Positions 1-13,779 of a stretch of 64,000 bases of DNA are shown here, piece by piece. Positions within the stretch are counted from its first letter, which is position 1. Each line of letters opens with the position of its first letter. The notes beneath the pieces were generated by a model. That model saw only the letters and a list, made by a program, of their open reading frames with translations, was not told the origin of the DNA and made no database searches. The translations under genes were made by a program, and so were the position numbers. The DNA is from Penelope pileata (taxonomy: Eukaryota; Chordata; Aves; Galliformes; Cracidae), in contig WBMW01000582.1 of the NCBI GenBank assembly GCA_013396635.1, forward strand, positions 536-64,535, in the 5' to 3' direction.

Positions 1-196
1 TTTTTTAACTTCAGTTAGTATAATGACTGACCAGACATATCAGCATAATAATCTTCTTTTACTAGTTTTAAATACTTATTCACTCCTACATTTTTCTGTA
101 TCGATCTTCTGATTCTAAACCATTTTGCTTCTTTTCATGTTGTCCTATCTTTTCTATAGCTATAGTGATGCCTGCTATTTACAGTAATGCTTATTT

Positions 197-212
197 CACA
201 CACACACACACA
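197..212. repeat. (CA)8 microsatellite
   Basis: Sixteen bases of perfect CA dinucleotide repeat, followed by an A run. It is a simple sequence repeat with no sign of function, possibly length-polymorphic. Confidence 0.9.
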
Positions 213-959
213 AAAAGTGCATATCAAATTTTCTAGCAGCCAAGGCTCCTTGAAATCATTTTTTTTTTCCCCAGACACAGACTTAAAGATGATCCTTCCT
301 TCCTCATTACTAAGCCTCCAGACGTTACCAAAGACCTGCTTACACAGGGGTTGTACCTCTATTTCTAACACAAACCTTAGCTTTACTTATGAGACTGATC
401 AAAATATATGGCACTGTAAAGATTATCAGTGCCCCCATTGCTATCAAATAGAACTGTGGGTTTTTTTGTTGTTTTGCTTCTAATATCATTTCATTTAAAT
501 ACTACCAATAACAATGAGGAAATTCACAGTTCTGGACAGTTAGGCATTGTTTCACAGTGGTCTCCATATGAACACTACAACAAGCAAAAGAACCTCTGAA
601 AGAACAAATAACCACTCTGAAGTCCTTTAGGCCATTTCATTTCATCTAGGCTGTGTTATATTTCCCACACGTTACCAGAACACATCACCACTTGGAATTT
701 GTCTTCCAATTAAATTTCTGTTTCCTGCACTATATCACTCCTTTACAACCCACTGCCATTTTAGAGTGCATCCATTACATACAGAATACTGCTTCCAGTT
801 CTATGATGTAAAATGCAGATTTTTAGCATGAGAGTATAATAACTTGAATAGAATGCATGAAGACCATGTAACACAATATAAATAGTATCTTAAACTTTGA
901 ATGATATTTGCAAGTAAGTTGTCAGTTCTTTGTGGAATTGTGAGTTTCTACAGCTCAGA

Positions 960-1045
960 TAAAACCTGCTCAAGGTCAGTGAGCTAACCAGAAAACACAA
1001 GAGGGCTGGATCTTAGCTTTAAAATTTGTCAGTTAAATCCTCTAT
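960..1045 (-). repeat. Possible MIR-like SINE remnant
   Basis: The + strand reads CTGCTCAAGGTCAGTGAGCT followed by a segment resembling GAGGGCTGGATCTTAG. This fits, loosely, the reverse complement of the MIR core, where a 'cttgcccaaggtcacacagct' type segment is followed by 'agagctgggat'. The match is short and diverged, so it could be chance. Confidence 0.3.
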
Positions 1046-1491
1046 TGAGGATCTATCTGTATCCAAGTGGCTGGTATACATGTACACAAATATGTTGCAG
1101 TACGTTCAAGCCATTCAGCTCATTGACATTTTTATAGCAGTAGAACTCTGTGATTTACATGTTTTGCACTTACTCAGGTGATGTGAAGTTGTAATGACAG
1201 TTCCTAATTTTACAACCAGCATAAATACGGTGAGCAGAAAACCATTATGCTTCTGGTAGCTATATTGGAACTCTTTTTTGGTAACCAAATAGATGATAGA
1301 TATGCACTTTCTGTATTTCACTCATTTTCCTATCATTCTTCACATTTTGAGGAATGAGACAAGAACATTGAGATAGATCTAGAATAAGGGAACAAACTTA
1401 TTTTCTTTGATCATTTGACTTCATTGCCTCATTTTTTTAAACTCATTTAATCTTTGAAGATTTCTTGATATATAGCTGATATACATATCAG

Positions 1492-1519
1492 ATTTTTTCT
1501 GATATATATCAGAAAAAAT
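1492..1519. repeat. 28-bp perfect palindrome
   Basis: ATTTTTTCTGATAT is followed directly by its exact reverse complement, with no spacer. More GATATA/ATATCA motifs lie just upstream (1467-1490), so the palindrome probably arose in an AT-rich dyad-prone tract. It could form a cruciform; no protein-binding role can be read from the sequence. Confidence 0.9.
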
Positions 1520-1867
1520 ACCACTTTTGGTATACAAATACATATCTCATTGATAGGTTTCAGAAACATGGCAATCCACAGTCCAATCACAGCACAAAGC
1601 CTCTTACTTGTACTGAATGGCTCTCTGGCATGAGAATAGATAAAAGACACATACTGAAATGGTTGCATTAAAAAAAAAAGACCACGATTTTATTTTCTTA
1701 AAAAAAATTCAAAACAACTATAAATACTGAACAGGTTTCCATCATTTAAGCCACAATCAGTCATCTCTAGATCTCTCACCCTCTGTATGGAACCATCAGC
1801 AGCCACAGCTTACCTCTTAACAGAAAATTTGGAAAGCAAGGGATTCAGGATTTATATCAGAACATCT

Positions 1868-2293
1868 ATGGCCTTCTACGATGCAGTGAAGACATCAGTG
1901 AACCAAGGAAGGGCAACTGATGCTATCTACTTGGACTTGTGCAGAGCTTTTGACGTGGCCCCGCCCCACATCCTTATCTCTAAATCGGTAAAATATGGAT
2001 TTGAAGGCTGGGCTACTCGGTGGATAAAGAATTTGTTGGGTGGACATGGCCAGAGGGTTGTAGTAAATGGTTCTATGCCCAGGTGGAGGCCAGTTACAAA
2101 TGATGTCCCCCAGGGGTCTCTCTTGGGACCAGTGCTCTTCAACATCTTTATCAGTGACATAGAGAGAGGGATTAAGCGTACCCTCAGCAGCTTTGCTGAT
2201 GACACCAAGCTGAGTGGTGCAGTTCACATAGTAGAAGGAAGGGATGCCATCCAGAGCGACTTAGGCTTGAAAAGCAGGCCTTTGAGAACCTAA
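1868..2293 (+). pseudogene. CR1 ORF2 reverse transcriptase remnant
   Basis: The open frame begins formally at an ATG at 1787, but CR1 homology starts only at 1868, so the first 27 codons are unrelated host sequence. The frame encodes the palm of the reverse transcriptase, which copies CR1 RNA into DNA at the target site. Visible blocks are YLDLCRAFDV (about 1930-1959), VPQGSLLGPVLFNIF (2105-2149) and the catalytic box FADD (2192-2203), whose aspartates are intact. The frame breaks near 2262-2293: the region equivalent to 'DRLEKWAHVNLMRF' in the sister copy has lost bases and ends in a stop. Downstream, the C-terminal region is visible only as shifted fragments with more stops. This is a dead remnant. 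Confidence 0.88.
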
Positions 2294-3058
2294 TGAGGTT
2301 CAACAAGGCCAAGTGCAAAGTGTTGTACTTGGGTTGCGGTAATTCCAGATACATGTACAGACAGGGAGAAGAACTCCTTGCCAAGAAGGATTTAGGGATC
2401 TGGTGGACAAAGAGCTGGACATGAGCCACCAGTGTGTTCATGCAGCCTGAAAGGCCAACTGTATCCTGGGCTACACCAGAAGAAGGGTGACCAGCAGGGT
2501 GAGGGAGGTGATTGTACCTCTAATATTCAGCCCTTGTGAGGCCTCATCTGGAGTACTGCATCCAGACCTGGGGCCCCCAGCAAAAGAAAGGTGGGGAGCT
2601 GTTTGAGCGGGTCCAGAGGAGGGCCACAAAGATGATCAGAGGGCTGAGCACCTCTCCTTTGAAGACAGCTGAACTTGTTTAGCTTGGAGAAGAGAAGGCT
2701 CTGGGGAGACCGCACTACAGCCTTCCAGTACTTGAGGGTAGCTTATAAACAGGAGAGATACTGACTTTTTACACAGCCTGACAGTAATAGGACAAAGGGG
2801 AATAACTTTAAACTAAAAAATGGGAGATTTATGTCAGAAATTAGGAAGAAATTCTTTACATAGAGGGTGGAGAGGCACTGGAACAGGTTTCCCAGAGAGA
2901 CTGTGGATGACACATCCCTAGAGACAATCAAGGCCAGGTTGGATGAGGCACTGGGTAGCCAGATCTGGTGGTTGGCAACCCTGCCTGTGTCAGAGGCCTT
3001 GGAACTAGATGATCTTTGACATCTCTTCCAACTTAAGCCATTCCATGATTCAATGATC
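1868..3058 (+). mobile_element. CR1 LINE, 5'-truncated, + strand
   Basis: This is the 3' part of a CR1 non-LTR retrotransposon. Homology to the other CR1 copies in the window starts at the ATG of the block MAFYDAV at 1868 and runs through the reverse transcriptase palm, the C-terminal region and the 3' untranslated region. It ends in the diagnostic CR1 tail, ATTCCATGATTC, at about 3041-3058. There is no poly-A tail, as expected for CR1, which ends in short octamer repeats. Full-length CR1 is about 4.5 kb, so this copy keeps roughly the last quarter. It is most like the copy at 53650-56272. The reading frame is broken, so the copy cannot move by itself. Confidence 0.93.
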
Positions 3059-6000
3059 CATACATCAAAGTAGTTCTTCAAACTTCGCAGATCTGAAGAT
3101 CTGTATGCAATGTTTTTATTTTTTTAATTGCGGATTCTTTTTTTTAAACGCATAGTCTTTACAGAAGCGAAGTATTGAATGCATGGAATAAATTTTCATT
3201 TTGAGTACCAGGAATCAGGGGAAAATCAGCACATGTAGAAGACTGAAGGACATATACTTACTGGAACAGGAGTCACAAAGGAAACAAGTTCCAAATCCAG
3301 GTGAAATTCTTCTTCCAAGTATCATCTGTTTTAGTGGTATGAACAAACTTCTCTAATAGGCTTTTCCACATGTACTTGTGTTTAATACTACCTATATTAA
3401 ATTCTATTTAAGTGGCAATGACTTGCATGTATAATTTTTGTTGTTAACCAAAAAGTTAACTGAAGCAATATTGCTATCAAGTACTGACTAATAGTAGTGA
3501 CAAGAAGGTAGAAAGGTTTTCAAAATTCACTTTGTTGTATTGGAGCAGAGGAATCTCTCTGTTGAAATCTTCCCCCCCCATGGCATTGGACCATGACTTT
3601 TACTATCCAGAATGACATGACTGACATGTCTATTATTGGCATAGGATTATTCTTTAGCAAGTTATTAAAAAGGAAAAAAATCTAGCTGCTCACTAATTCC
3701 TCTTTAAATTTCTTCCCTCAATGACTAATCTGGCTATGTATGAGGTAAAGGATGAACCACATCCCTTTTGGTGTGTCTTGGGGGCAGTCTAAGTATGCTT
3801 AATGGAATCTCAAGAGCATTTGCAATTGTGCTAGGATGAGCGGGAAGCTATGGGAAAGAAAAACGTAGACTGCCTAACAAAGATTTCCATGTATCCTGAT
3901 GAGAGAGGATTTCCTCTTAAACTCACTTCTAAGCCATTGGGGTACAGAAAGACCAAAGACTGATGTCCACTGTGACATTCTAGAGAATACAGAGTTTTAA
4001 TTAATTATTTACTTAGAAAGGCAATTTTTCAATTAGCCTCAACATTCTTATTTTTTATTTCTTTTTTTAAAACAAACAAACAAAAAGCTCTTCTGAGTAA
4101 CACCTTTTTGTATACTTGAGAGGTAGAGTCACCCCACTATGCCGTTGTGGGCAATCTGCTGTCTGAAGACAGCACAACAAACAAAAAAGAGAACAAAATA
4201 AACAAACAGAGACCATGTTTCACTTTTTTGATCTTGAAGAGCTCTAATTATGCCAATATGTCAGATCTTAATTAGCAAAGGCTGAGTAGGTCTACATAAA
4301 TATGAAAGTCCATAAACATCCCACCAAGAAGAACTTTATTTGGTCTATTCAGAAAATATGGAAACATATCAGGCTAATTGCATACCTTCATATGGGGTTG
4401 TCTAATATTTCTCCCTATGGATATCAACAAAATATATGATAATTTCAGATATGACAGCATAAGAAAACAGGAATTGTCCAAATCATCTCAGATAACTGTA
4501 AGTGCAAAGCAGTGCACAGTATGAGCATGGGTATAATTTTTTAAGTGTTCTCTTACAGAATTCATTTTTTTTTTTTAAAGTAGGTAAAAGGCCTATAGAA
4601 ATTTCAATACAATTTTGAATTCATTTGCCTTGGAGTAAAGTAGATGCTACATGAAGATTTCTTTTTTGTTGTTTCAAGAAACAATACCAAATGCTCATGA
4701 AAGAACAGTGTAGGAGAATGTGATAACCAGGCTGGTTTCACAGGAAGAGGTGAGATACCATCTTAAAACCTTGGGACTTTTGAGTGAGATGCAACAAATA
4801 ACTTACAAATGCTTAAAAACTGTGTTTTAGACGAGAGAGGGACACTGATAGAGGACTAGACTGAACAACAGAAGATCCAATGTGAGTGAAGGAGAACGTG
4901 CAACCAACATTGGGCTTATGAAGAAAGGCTAGTATTTATGTATTCTAAAATTCACAGAAGCAGCTTATTGCTTTATATTTTTATCTTTATATCTTTTCCA
5001 CTGATTGTTCTTTACCATCCCATTTACAATTGATTTCAAGCTTTGAAAGAAATTTCTAGCAAGAATCAACTCCCACGCCTGACAAGTACGTTAAGTACAT
5101 AAGGGATAGATGATACATATTCAGATTTTGATCTAAACTGAGATCAATGACAGGCAACCATCATGATGTAAACAGAGATTTTGCCCTCTGATTTGGAAAG
5201 GGTATTAAAAAGAAAGTAAATGATGTCACCAGTCTACCTCACAGTAAGCCATCATGAGATACAAAATTTAGGTCCCTTATAACATCCACCTTCACAGATG
5301 GGAAGAAGAAATGAATCTCACATGGATTTGTAACATATGTGGTAAAGTATTTTATCTTGGTTTAGTAAAGCTAAGGGAATCATCAATGCTATGTCATTAC
5401 CAACTAAGTATCACAGCAATAAAGTATCAGAACAGATTTGTCATGAAGGACTACATGGAAGATGCATAATGCAATATATGATAATCAAATTACAAAGCTA
5501 ACAATGGCATTGCAAATCTATTCTTTGTGTAGGTGAATGCCTATTATTCTAGATGTCCATCTTCCGGTCACTGGTATATAGCATGTATTCATTATTCAAG
5601 AATCCATAGCTGAGCAAGTAAGTCAAATCTTTCCATTTAGTATCTAAGTAGTTATCAAGAACGTACTGGTTTATTTAAGAAAATTTTACCTAGCATGATT
5701 ACAGGTGGGTTATTCATTTCAAGCAGTTCATCTATGCTGTTTCATCAAAAATTCTAGGAATTAAAATAATTTATTAGTAAAATTTGCTTTTCAAATTCAG
5801 ATTTTGTTTTTATAACATAAAACCAATCAAATTAAAATGACAAAAAATGCAGAAAACATGGTACCACTTGTTAATTGTACTGGAATCAAAAGATTTGAAG
5901 ACGCATTTCCTAGGAAGAATGTGCCCTGTCCCCAGAAAAGGTTCTTGGTAAATGCGAAAAAGCAAGTAGAGAAGTGGCTGTCTCAGTGTAAATTTTCATC

Positions 6001-7136
6001 TATTTTGTGTGTCTGCTCCTTCCCCAATTATTATGTACTTTATAGGTCTGCTCCTTCCCACAGAATTTGTTCTTTGGGGGTGGGGTAGGGAGAGTCAGAC
6101 AAGACTTCTCAGGTCCTAAACGTCTCTCTTTTCTGAACTTCTTAAAATTAAAAACTCTGGGAATGAAAGTTAAACACACCTTAAAAATAAATATATTAAA
6201 GATTTTTGTGTTCTCTGATAACTCAATTAGCATTCTTTCTTAAGTAGCAGTTATTTGTAATTTTAAGAGTTTATTTCAGAGCTTTTTTTTTTTATGCTGT
6301 TAGGTATGAAGGCTTTGCTGTGCAAGAATTTCCAGTCATGTAAGCAAAGAGAGTTCTCCATCTGTGGCTGGGGGAGGGAGCACTGGCCTTTCTCCCACAC
6401 TGTAGTAGTTACTATAGGAACTATTGTGCCTCCTTCAAAAGGGCTACAGAGAGGGTGATTAAAATTCTTCATGGGAGAACCCCCACTCTTCTCCTTGACA
6501 ATGAAATTCTTCTGGGAGAGGGCTAAGCCTCCAGTTCAAGAATGGCAGCACCTGAGGGAGTGATGTTGCAGAGAGAATCACCACTGCTTTAAATTGAAGC
6601 ACGGGGGAAAAAAAAAAAATACAAGGGCCTGCACTCTTGCATTAATTTTTTTCTCCTCCAAGGAAACACAGGAACATTGGCCAAAACTCCTGAGAAACAG
6701 AAGGATACGTGCATCTTCCACCGCATAGAGGACAATAACATAAAAATTAGATAATTTCCATTGCAATCAATACAAGGAGAAGCAAAATAACTACACCACC
6801 CATAAAGCAATTAAGGGTAACTACTAATGCTCACTCTAGCCATTATATCCTCTGTAAGGCAGCAGAGCACACTTTGGCATGGAGGAAAGCGGCACTCATC
6901 TGTGATTGAACTGAATTAGAGCTACATCCTAGCACCAAATTCACTTTGTACTGGTTGCTTTACAATTATTACAACACTGACTTTTCCTCCCAAAAATCTA
7001 GGAAGAATTTATACAGAATGATAGTATATGAATTGTGATTCTTCCACAGGCTGTTCACTTACAGTGCACTGCCACAAAGAGATGCAATATGAAGGAGGTA
7101 ACTCCACATATCTTTTATCCATGGGTCATTGGAAGA
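3059..7136. other. Unique AT-rich noncoding DNA
   Basis: No gene seen. It contains a C8 run at 3572-3579, A-rich low-complexity tracts (4068-4086 and 4165-4210, AAAC-type) and short chance open frames such as 5837-6088 that show no motif. No repeat family was recognised. Confidence 0.55.
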
Positions 7137-7190
7137 GAATAGAATAATTAAGTTGGAAGGGATCTACAAAGATCATTAGATCCAACTGCA
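7137..7190 (-). mobile_element. CR1 3'-end fragment, - strand
   Basis: About 54 bases resemble the reverse complement of the CR1 3' terminus: AGAATAATTAAGTTGGAAGG, then a GATCTACAAAGATCATTAGA-like segment and TCCAAC. This is the same block that opens the - strand copies at 26691 and 52236. It is diverged and only the tail is present, which is typical of a very 5'-truncated old insertion. Confidence 0.75.
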
Positions 7191-10100
7191 ATATTACAGT
7201 TTTAAAGAAGAGAGAAAAACGGTACACTTGAGTCCAGAGTGTCACAAATAGTCACAAATAAGGGACAACACAAGAAGCACAAAAAATGTTCTGAAAACTA
7301 TCAAAAATGCTGATGAAATAGCTGAGAAAATGCAGCAGAAGATAGCTGCAATTAAAGGATGTTTTATATGTTACTGTAGCTTTAATGAAATTGTTTTGAA
7401 TAATTTAAGATAGGAGCTTACCAGGAAATCCAATTGCTCTGAAGGGAGAGGAGAAAAAGTCTGCAAAAATATGGAGGAAGGACAGATGTGTGAGGCAAGG
7501 GAGAGGTGTAAATCGAGGGATTGAAAACCTAGGAATGTAGCAGCGTTTTAGATGGAAGTCCACACTGCAAGATTTGGCTCTACCAATGGAAAAAGAAATG
7601 CCTGAATGACAATATGCAGAAATTTCTTAAAATTATCAGTTTTGGTCCAAATGAGTAACGTGTATGGGTTACTTATCCAGATATAACAAGATGACACTTA
7701 CTGGAGTGATAGTTCTATTGTCTTCTTTTTAAACTAGTATTAAAATTCCTCTGGGAAGAAAACTGCTGTCACCCCTTTCCAGCTTCAGTGCCACGGAAAT
7801 GGTTAGTGTCACTGATTCTGTTCTCAGGAGGAGGACAGGGTATTAACATCAAGTCAGAACAGTGTTATATAGTGTCAGACTATACTTGCTGGTAAAACTA
7901 AGAGGCCTACATCTGTTGTCTTGCCTTTTTTTTTTTTCCCAGCCTGATCCCAAAGGTTCATGTTATGACATTTGTAACATCTGCTACAAATGCGGAGGTA
8001 AGTCAGGTACAACCTTATTACTTCCAATCTAACGCTCCATCCATCCACAGGGCTTTCATATGCCACTAGTATGTCAAGGGGACCAAAAGCTGTTCAATCT
8101 ACATGAAGCAAGGTATAATATATTTCTGAGAGTCAAGAACAAGAAATCTTGCTTTGTTATGCCTATCCTTTTTTTTGTTGTTTTAAATCTTGGCAGTGTT
8201 ATTTTAGAATCTTCTGTGAACAAAACAGGCAAGCTGCTCCTCCTCAGAGCCAATACAATTGCCTTTTTATGCCTTAGATAGTGGTGTGTTGCAAATATGC
8301 AAGCTGTGATTCACATCATCCCTGTTTTTACTAACACCAAAACATATCCAGCTTCCCCTGACTATACTTTCCTATACAGAGGTCCGTTTTCTAGTTTATT
8401 CCTTTTTTTCACTCCTTTCATCTCCCTTTTGTTGGACTTGCTGTATCATTTTATGGACAATCATTAACTTTTTCCAATACTTACTGGAAACATGCAACTC
8501 CTGACAGACAAAAACATAGTAACAAAAAAGTAAATGAATAGGGAAAACGAATAACAAGATGCTTTACAATGAATATTCTTTCCATTAGCTTCTCACTTCT
8601 GTTGGTGGAGCAACAGACGCAGACATTTATTGATACATCCACAGTTCTTGAAGATTTAAATACTTAATTGTTAATGGCCTAACATATAACGTGATATCAG
8701 GGCTATGCTGTCATTGCAAAGCGTAATGCTAAGGCTACGCAATCTGTCTGCAGAGGAATCCAACCATTTGCTATATGGCTACAACTGCCCTCTGAATTTT
8801 CCTAAGAAACACTTCTGACACCAAGTTGAACATAATATTGGAAACTAATAGCTTTACATGTTACTGAGCTAGGTAATATCTTCTAGCACTCGGTAAAAGA
8901 CACCAAAAAAGGACAAATTTTGCATTTGGTATCGTCTGAAATTGATGCAAGCAGTTCTACTGTTTAGGTCATCTGCACTTTCAATACGTTTGCTTTTTTC
9001 TGCCATACTATCACAGCCTAAGTAAAAGGAAACCTCCCATTTCAATGCCTTAAGAAGGGCACTGAAAAAGAAAAGACGTCCTTATTTCATGTGAACACCA
9101 AAAATCAAGAAGTACATCAAACACCGCTATTGGCAAACATAGGAGTCGCCATCACCACCAGCAAAAAAATCCAGCTATAACACTACCAATGCCCCATGAC
9201 ACTATTAATGCAGTATTATCCTACTGAAGTAGGTGATACACTGAAATGAATCCAAGTACACAAGTATTCAGAATTGTTTCTGGTACTAAGGTGGAATGCA
9301 GGGCTTTATTACTTTTACAATGCTGTATCAGTGGTGGTGGATTTACTTTTATGCTATGTGCCTAATTTCCTTTTCATGATTCGGCCAAAGATATAAAGAA
9401 GATTCATGAAGTAAGTGAAACTGGGTACAAATCTTCAATCAATCTTCATTTTCAGGAAAGAAATCTGTATCAGTTGTGTAATTAACTGAGGATTTTGGTA
9501 AGAACCAACTGTGCCACTAGTCAGTTATTTTCCCTTGTCTTCCAGCTGTTGCTTCTTTCTGTTCATAAGAAAGACTGCAAGTGCAATCTCAAGAGAGAAT
9601 TTGGTCATTTCAAAAAGTAACTAAACAAATGTAAGGAGATTACTAAAACCAGCTGTAGTATAATTAACAAATGCTTAAAATTTATTGCAACTTGTTCAAT
9701 TCTCATTAGGAAAAAATGGAATTTTTCATCAAGAAGTTTTATAAGAGTTAGTATAGTATTGCAGAATTGCTGAGGACTGAAACATGGACAAGCATAAGCT
9801 ACACTGAAAATCTACCAGTCCTAATGAAGTGGTTTTCAAGAGAAGCAGTCCTACACGTAACAATACTGATTAAGTCCTTACAACTGTGAAATGGAACTAC
9901 TACTTTTTAAAAGCACTGATTCTTATAAAAAAAATTTGGGTTTATCCAAATGTCAAAGTCCCGGTAGAGTACACGGAAAGACTTTCCATCACTTTTCATT
10001 GGGTTCTTAATGTAAAACAAACAACGTGTGCTACCATTTCTAAGAGACTCTTTCAGCAGTTTTTAAGAAATCAATTTCTTGGAGATTGCAATGAGACACA

Positions 10101-13100
10101 CAGTTAAATTTTTATTGAAAATAGTGATATTGTCTCAAAATCTTTGTTGAGGTTAAAAAAAACCATACAGTTGATGATGAGTGAACTTGAAAAATAACTG
10201 AGAGATAGAAAGTTAATATTTTCTGTTATTGATTCCAGCGAACGATTGGTGTTTCCTTTTTTATGGGCAGTAGGGCCTTTTTAAAAATTCATGTGAGGAA
10301 AGATCAGTTTCTTTCATCTTTGGAGAATGCCTACCAGGGAAGAGTGTAGAAAAGAGTACAGAAGACAACCAAAGTAGTTATGGTAGTAAGAGCTTAGTAA
10401 TGAGAACAGGAAGAAAATTCTCTACAGCCAGAAAGAACGTTGCATTATAGGCACAATGTTCACTTCAGCAGAGTTGCATTCATTAGTATCAAGAATTAAT
10501 TTAGCTCAATATTCTTTCTTTCAGTGAGGAAAAATATTCCTTTGATTTGATTACGTCACAGCTAAGATTCACGCTTGTTACCTGCAAAAATGTCTACCTG
10601 GCTGTAAGACAAGCGTGGCAGCCATGGTTCAAAATATGCCTTGAACATCTTAACCATCAAAGTTTAGTGACTTATTCTAGCCAGATAATTTTGGTATTCT
10701 TTAGAAAATGAACTTATAAGCATCAAAATTTATTCCCTGCACAATATTTGAATCAGACATAGACACAGATGGTTACCTCAACTTTAGGGGCATGGATTCA
10801 TTTTGCAATATAACACTCCAAGCCTTTAAATCTTTCTCACTTTTTGTGAGCACTGATAAATATATCTTCTTTTTTTTTTTTTTCCTTGAGCTTTACAATT
10901 ATAGTGATAATATATATTGCATTTAGATTTGTCAACTGGTCTCCACTGCAGTGGAGAGATCAGTGATTTGCTCAAGATCACTCCCATGGGGCCTTGTACC
11001 TCACCCCCATTCTCAAAGGAAATCCTCTGGCTCCACTAAGGCCTTGTTTTAAGCTTACCGGTTAGCTGACATTTCAGATGTCTACATGAGCATTGCTGAC
11101 ACTGGAGCTAACAAAGTCAACAGGGACTCAATAGCTCTGAGCTACACATACAACCCACCTGGGTTGCTAATCCATCGGTCTGGGAGGTTGAAACGTTCAT
11201 TTGAACCATTGCATGTAATACCTTGAGCTGGGCCAAGGATATGCCTGTACAGTCACAATATAGGTAAATGCAAACTAGCTGGAAAAAGGTTAATGTGGCC
11301 ATTGCTAATGGTCTAGCTGTGCTAACAGGCTATAGAACTTTCCCAAGAAGCAAGATAACTTTTTCTTCTCTGTGTTACCACAGCTGAGCTGCTTCCAAGT
11401 CCCTGAGCTAGTTTATACTGCTGTGTAAACATGTTCTGTCTAAAGAAAGATTGTTAATTAATTCTTAATTAATTAATTTGTTAAGAGTTAATGAGGGAAA
11501 GCCCATTGCACAAAAAATCCTGGAAAGGACTAAGCACACACTTTTCCATTTCGTATTTCCTTCTTTTACCTCCTTTTATCTCATCTTTTCTTTCTACACG
11601 TTTCTTCCCTCTTCTCTACATTTTCCCATTTGACAGTAGCTTATTTGAATTGGCACTTTCAACCCCACACAAGTTCCTTAAGGAGAAAAGTTCATTATGA
11701 TCAGAGGACCTAAAGCTGTTTTTCGTGAAGTTGATTGCTTCCTCAGGTATGAGAAGCTCCAGAAGACAACACAGTTGGGAACGAAAATACTGAAGCAGAC
11801 ACTTAGTAAGTTGAAGTTGCTGAACTTTACTCACTAAACATGTACATGTACACACACACCCACCCCTTCATCCAGCAAACCCTTGGATGTTATTTTAAAA
11901 AGCCTCGTCCTGCAGGGAATTTCAAAACCATCATAGCTTTCATTAAAATCACACAGCAGAGAACATACTACTCACTCCCCCGAAGTTTTAAGGATTTATT
12001 ATCAAAGGGGAGGTTAGCCTCTTCCCTCGTTCTGTTATTGATAGTGAAGACCCAAAAGATTGTGACCTACCCTCATTTTCAGGTTAATGACTGGAAAAAA
12101 ATTATCTGCTGTGGGTTGTATATATATATTTAACCTCTCTCTCAAACACTACTCCATGCATCATCAGAAAGCTACAAATAAATGTCACAATACAATGCTG
12201 TCACAGTATCAGCTTTTAAAATGTATCTTATTTGAATCCTTATTACAGATACAAGGAATGGATAGCAATTAAACAAGACTATTTCTCACAACAGTTTCTG
12301 ATTTGCACTACTATATTGCATTGACAGTATTTCCTTTTTGGACTCAATGTATTTTTGTCCTTTGGTAAACACTTGACAGAACTCCTAGGGAAGCTCAAAA
12401 TAATTTATTAATCAGAAAATAGAACCAGATATTTTTATGACACTATAGCAGCAAGAAGTCCAAACATCACCATCTCTCTGTGGCAAAAATGCAACATGCC
12501 ATCTTATGAGCTCCAGCTTTCTTCAAGGTTTGATGCTGAACACACAAACCAGGCATGACACTAGATTGCCAACAGAACGTCATGTCATCCACTAATGCAT
12601 TCATCCTTATTTCTTCTTTTGGAACCACACAAATAATGGGAGGTGGCATCAAAGCACTGCTTTAGGTAAGACTGCAGAGGCAATATGCTTCATTTGGACA
12701 CTCTTGCAAGTAACATCAACAGGCAAGACACCAAACACTGGCACTTCCTGATTAGTGCTAGCACAGCTTCTGCATCTGTTGACTGTACAGCTGGAGGCTG
12801 TTTTCTCACTTCGCAGCTCATTTCAAACTAGCTCCTGTACAACACTCTCAATCCACATCAATATTAAACTCACTGAAAACTCCTGTCTTTGGCATTGAGT
12901 CTTTTTTGTATCTCGTAGAAATATCTAAACAAATTTATTAATGTCTTCTAAATTTGTCCTTTTTATTTAAATAAAACTATTTAGGTTTGAGTTTGACAAA
13001 CTTGTTTCCTGACTGATGGGACATCCAAATAAGCATGTTTGGAGCTGACTTAACACAACAGAGTCTTTTCTTGTCACTTGCATGCAAAAAGTAGCTATCT

Positions 13101-13779
13101 TCTAAAACTCTAAGTGAAGTGAATCTTCAGCAATGCTTCATTTTAAATACTAAAACTAAAAAGCAAAAGTAGTATATTTTCAACTAGGATAGATGCCTAC
13201 TGAAGTTCAAGCAAGGTCTCTATCCTTACTCCAAACTGTTCATCCAATAAAGGATGTTCCTAGGAAAGAAATGGGGTATGGGCTTTTGTGACTTTTGAAG
13301 TACTTTACATCCAAAAACCCTTTTACAAAGGAGTTAATCAATAATGGTGAGTTTTGATTCTACGTTTAATATTGCAGTACTGCACGTAATTGTGTGTTCG
13401 ATACCTTGTCATAATATAAAATTATCTGAGCTAATAAATGATTCATAGCTCTAAAAATATCCTGCTATGGATGAAGTTTAGCAGAGAGAACCGCCTTTAT
13501 TTGCATTTAAGGTTAGAGTAATTTTGATGGTATTTAATGTTTCTCAACATGTAGAGATTTATTGCTCCTTTGTCAAATAATAGTTTTCTTAGTTAATAAA
13601 AAGAGAACTGCCATTTGAATTTAAAACACAAACGAAAAGAAACAGCACAAAGCCCCTTGGAATAATTTGTCAGACTGATTCCAAGATTGAAATGCACTAA
13701 CCATGACACTCCCAAATGCATAATAGTACAGAAGTAAAGGTCTAGATAAACCGAGGAAGACCCTACACCCCCCAGAGCC
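7191..13779. other. Unique AT-rich noncoding DNA
   Basis: No gene, RNA gene or clear mobile element was found in this 6.6-kb stretch. It includes a T14 run (10870-10883), a cluster of TTAATTAA motifs (11454-11479), and a weakly MIR-like segment around 10950-11010 that is too diverged to call. Open frames of 60-97 codons are present on both strands but lack domain signals. Confidence 0.5.
11454..11479. promoter_or_regulatory. Clustered TTAATTAA homeodomain-type motifs
   Basis: Two runs, TTAATTAATT (11454-11463) and TTAATTAATTAATTT (11465-11479), are separated by one base. TAATTA is the core recognised by many homeodomain proteins. The cluster may be a binding site or simply an AT-rich simple repeat; nothing else here supports an enhancer. 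Confidence 0.25.

Larger units (their letters stand above)
1..1867. other. Unique AT-rich noncoding DNA
   Basis: I see no gene here. The short open frames are compatible with chance and show no domain. The stretch holds a CA dinucleotide run at 197-212, several poly-T and poly-A tracts, a perfect palindrome at 1492-1519, and a weak MIR-like segment around 960-1045. It ends where CR1 homology starts abruptly at about 1868. Confidence 0.6.

Noticed and set aside
187..483. 98-codon open frame on the + strand
   Set aside because: It runs through a CA microsatellite and poly-T and has no domain; it overlaps another frame on the - strand and looks like chance.
10950..11010. MIR-like segment with TGATTTGCTCAAGATCACT
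   Set aside because: Only one short block matches; the neighbouring parts of MIR could not be followed.
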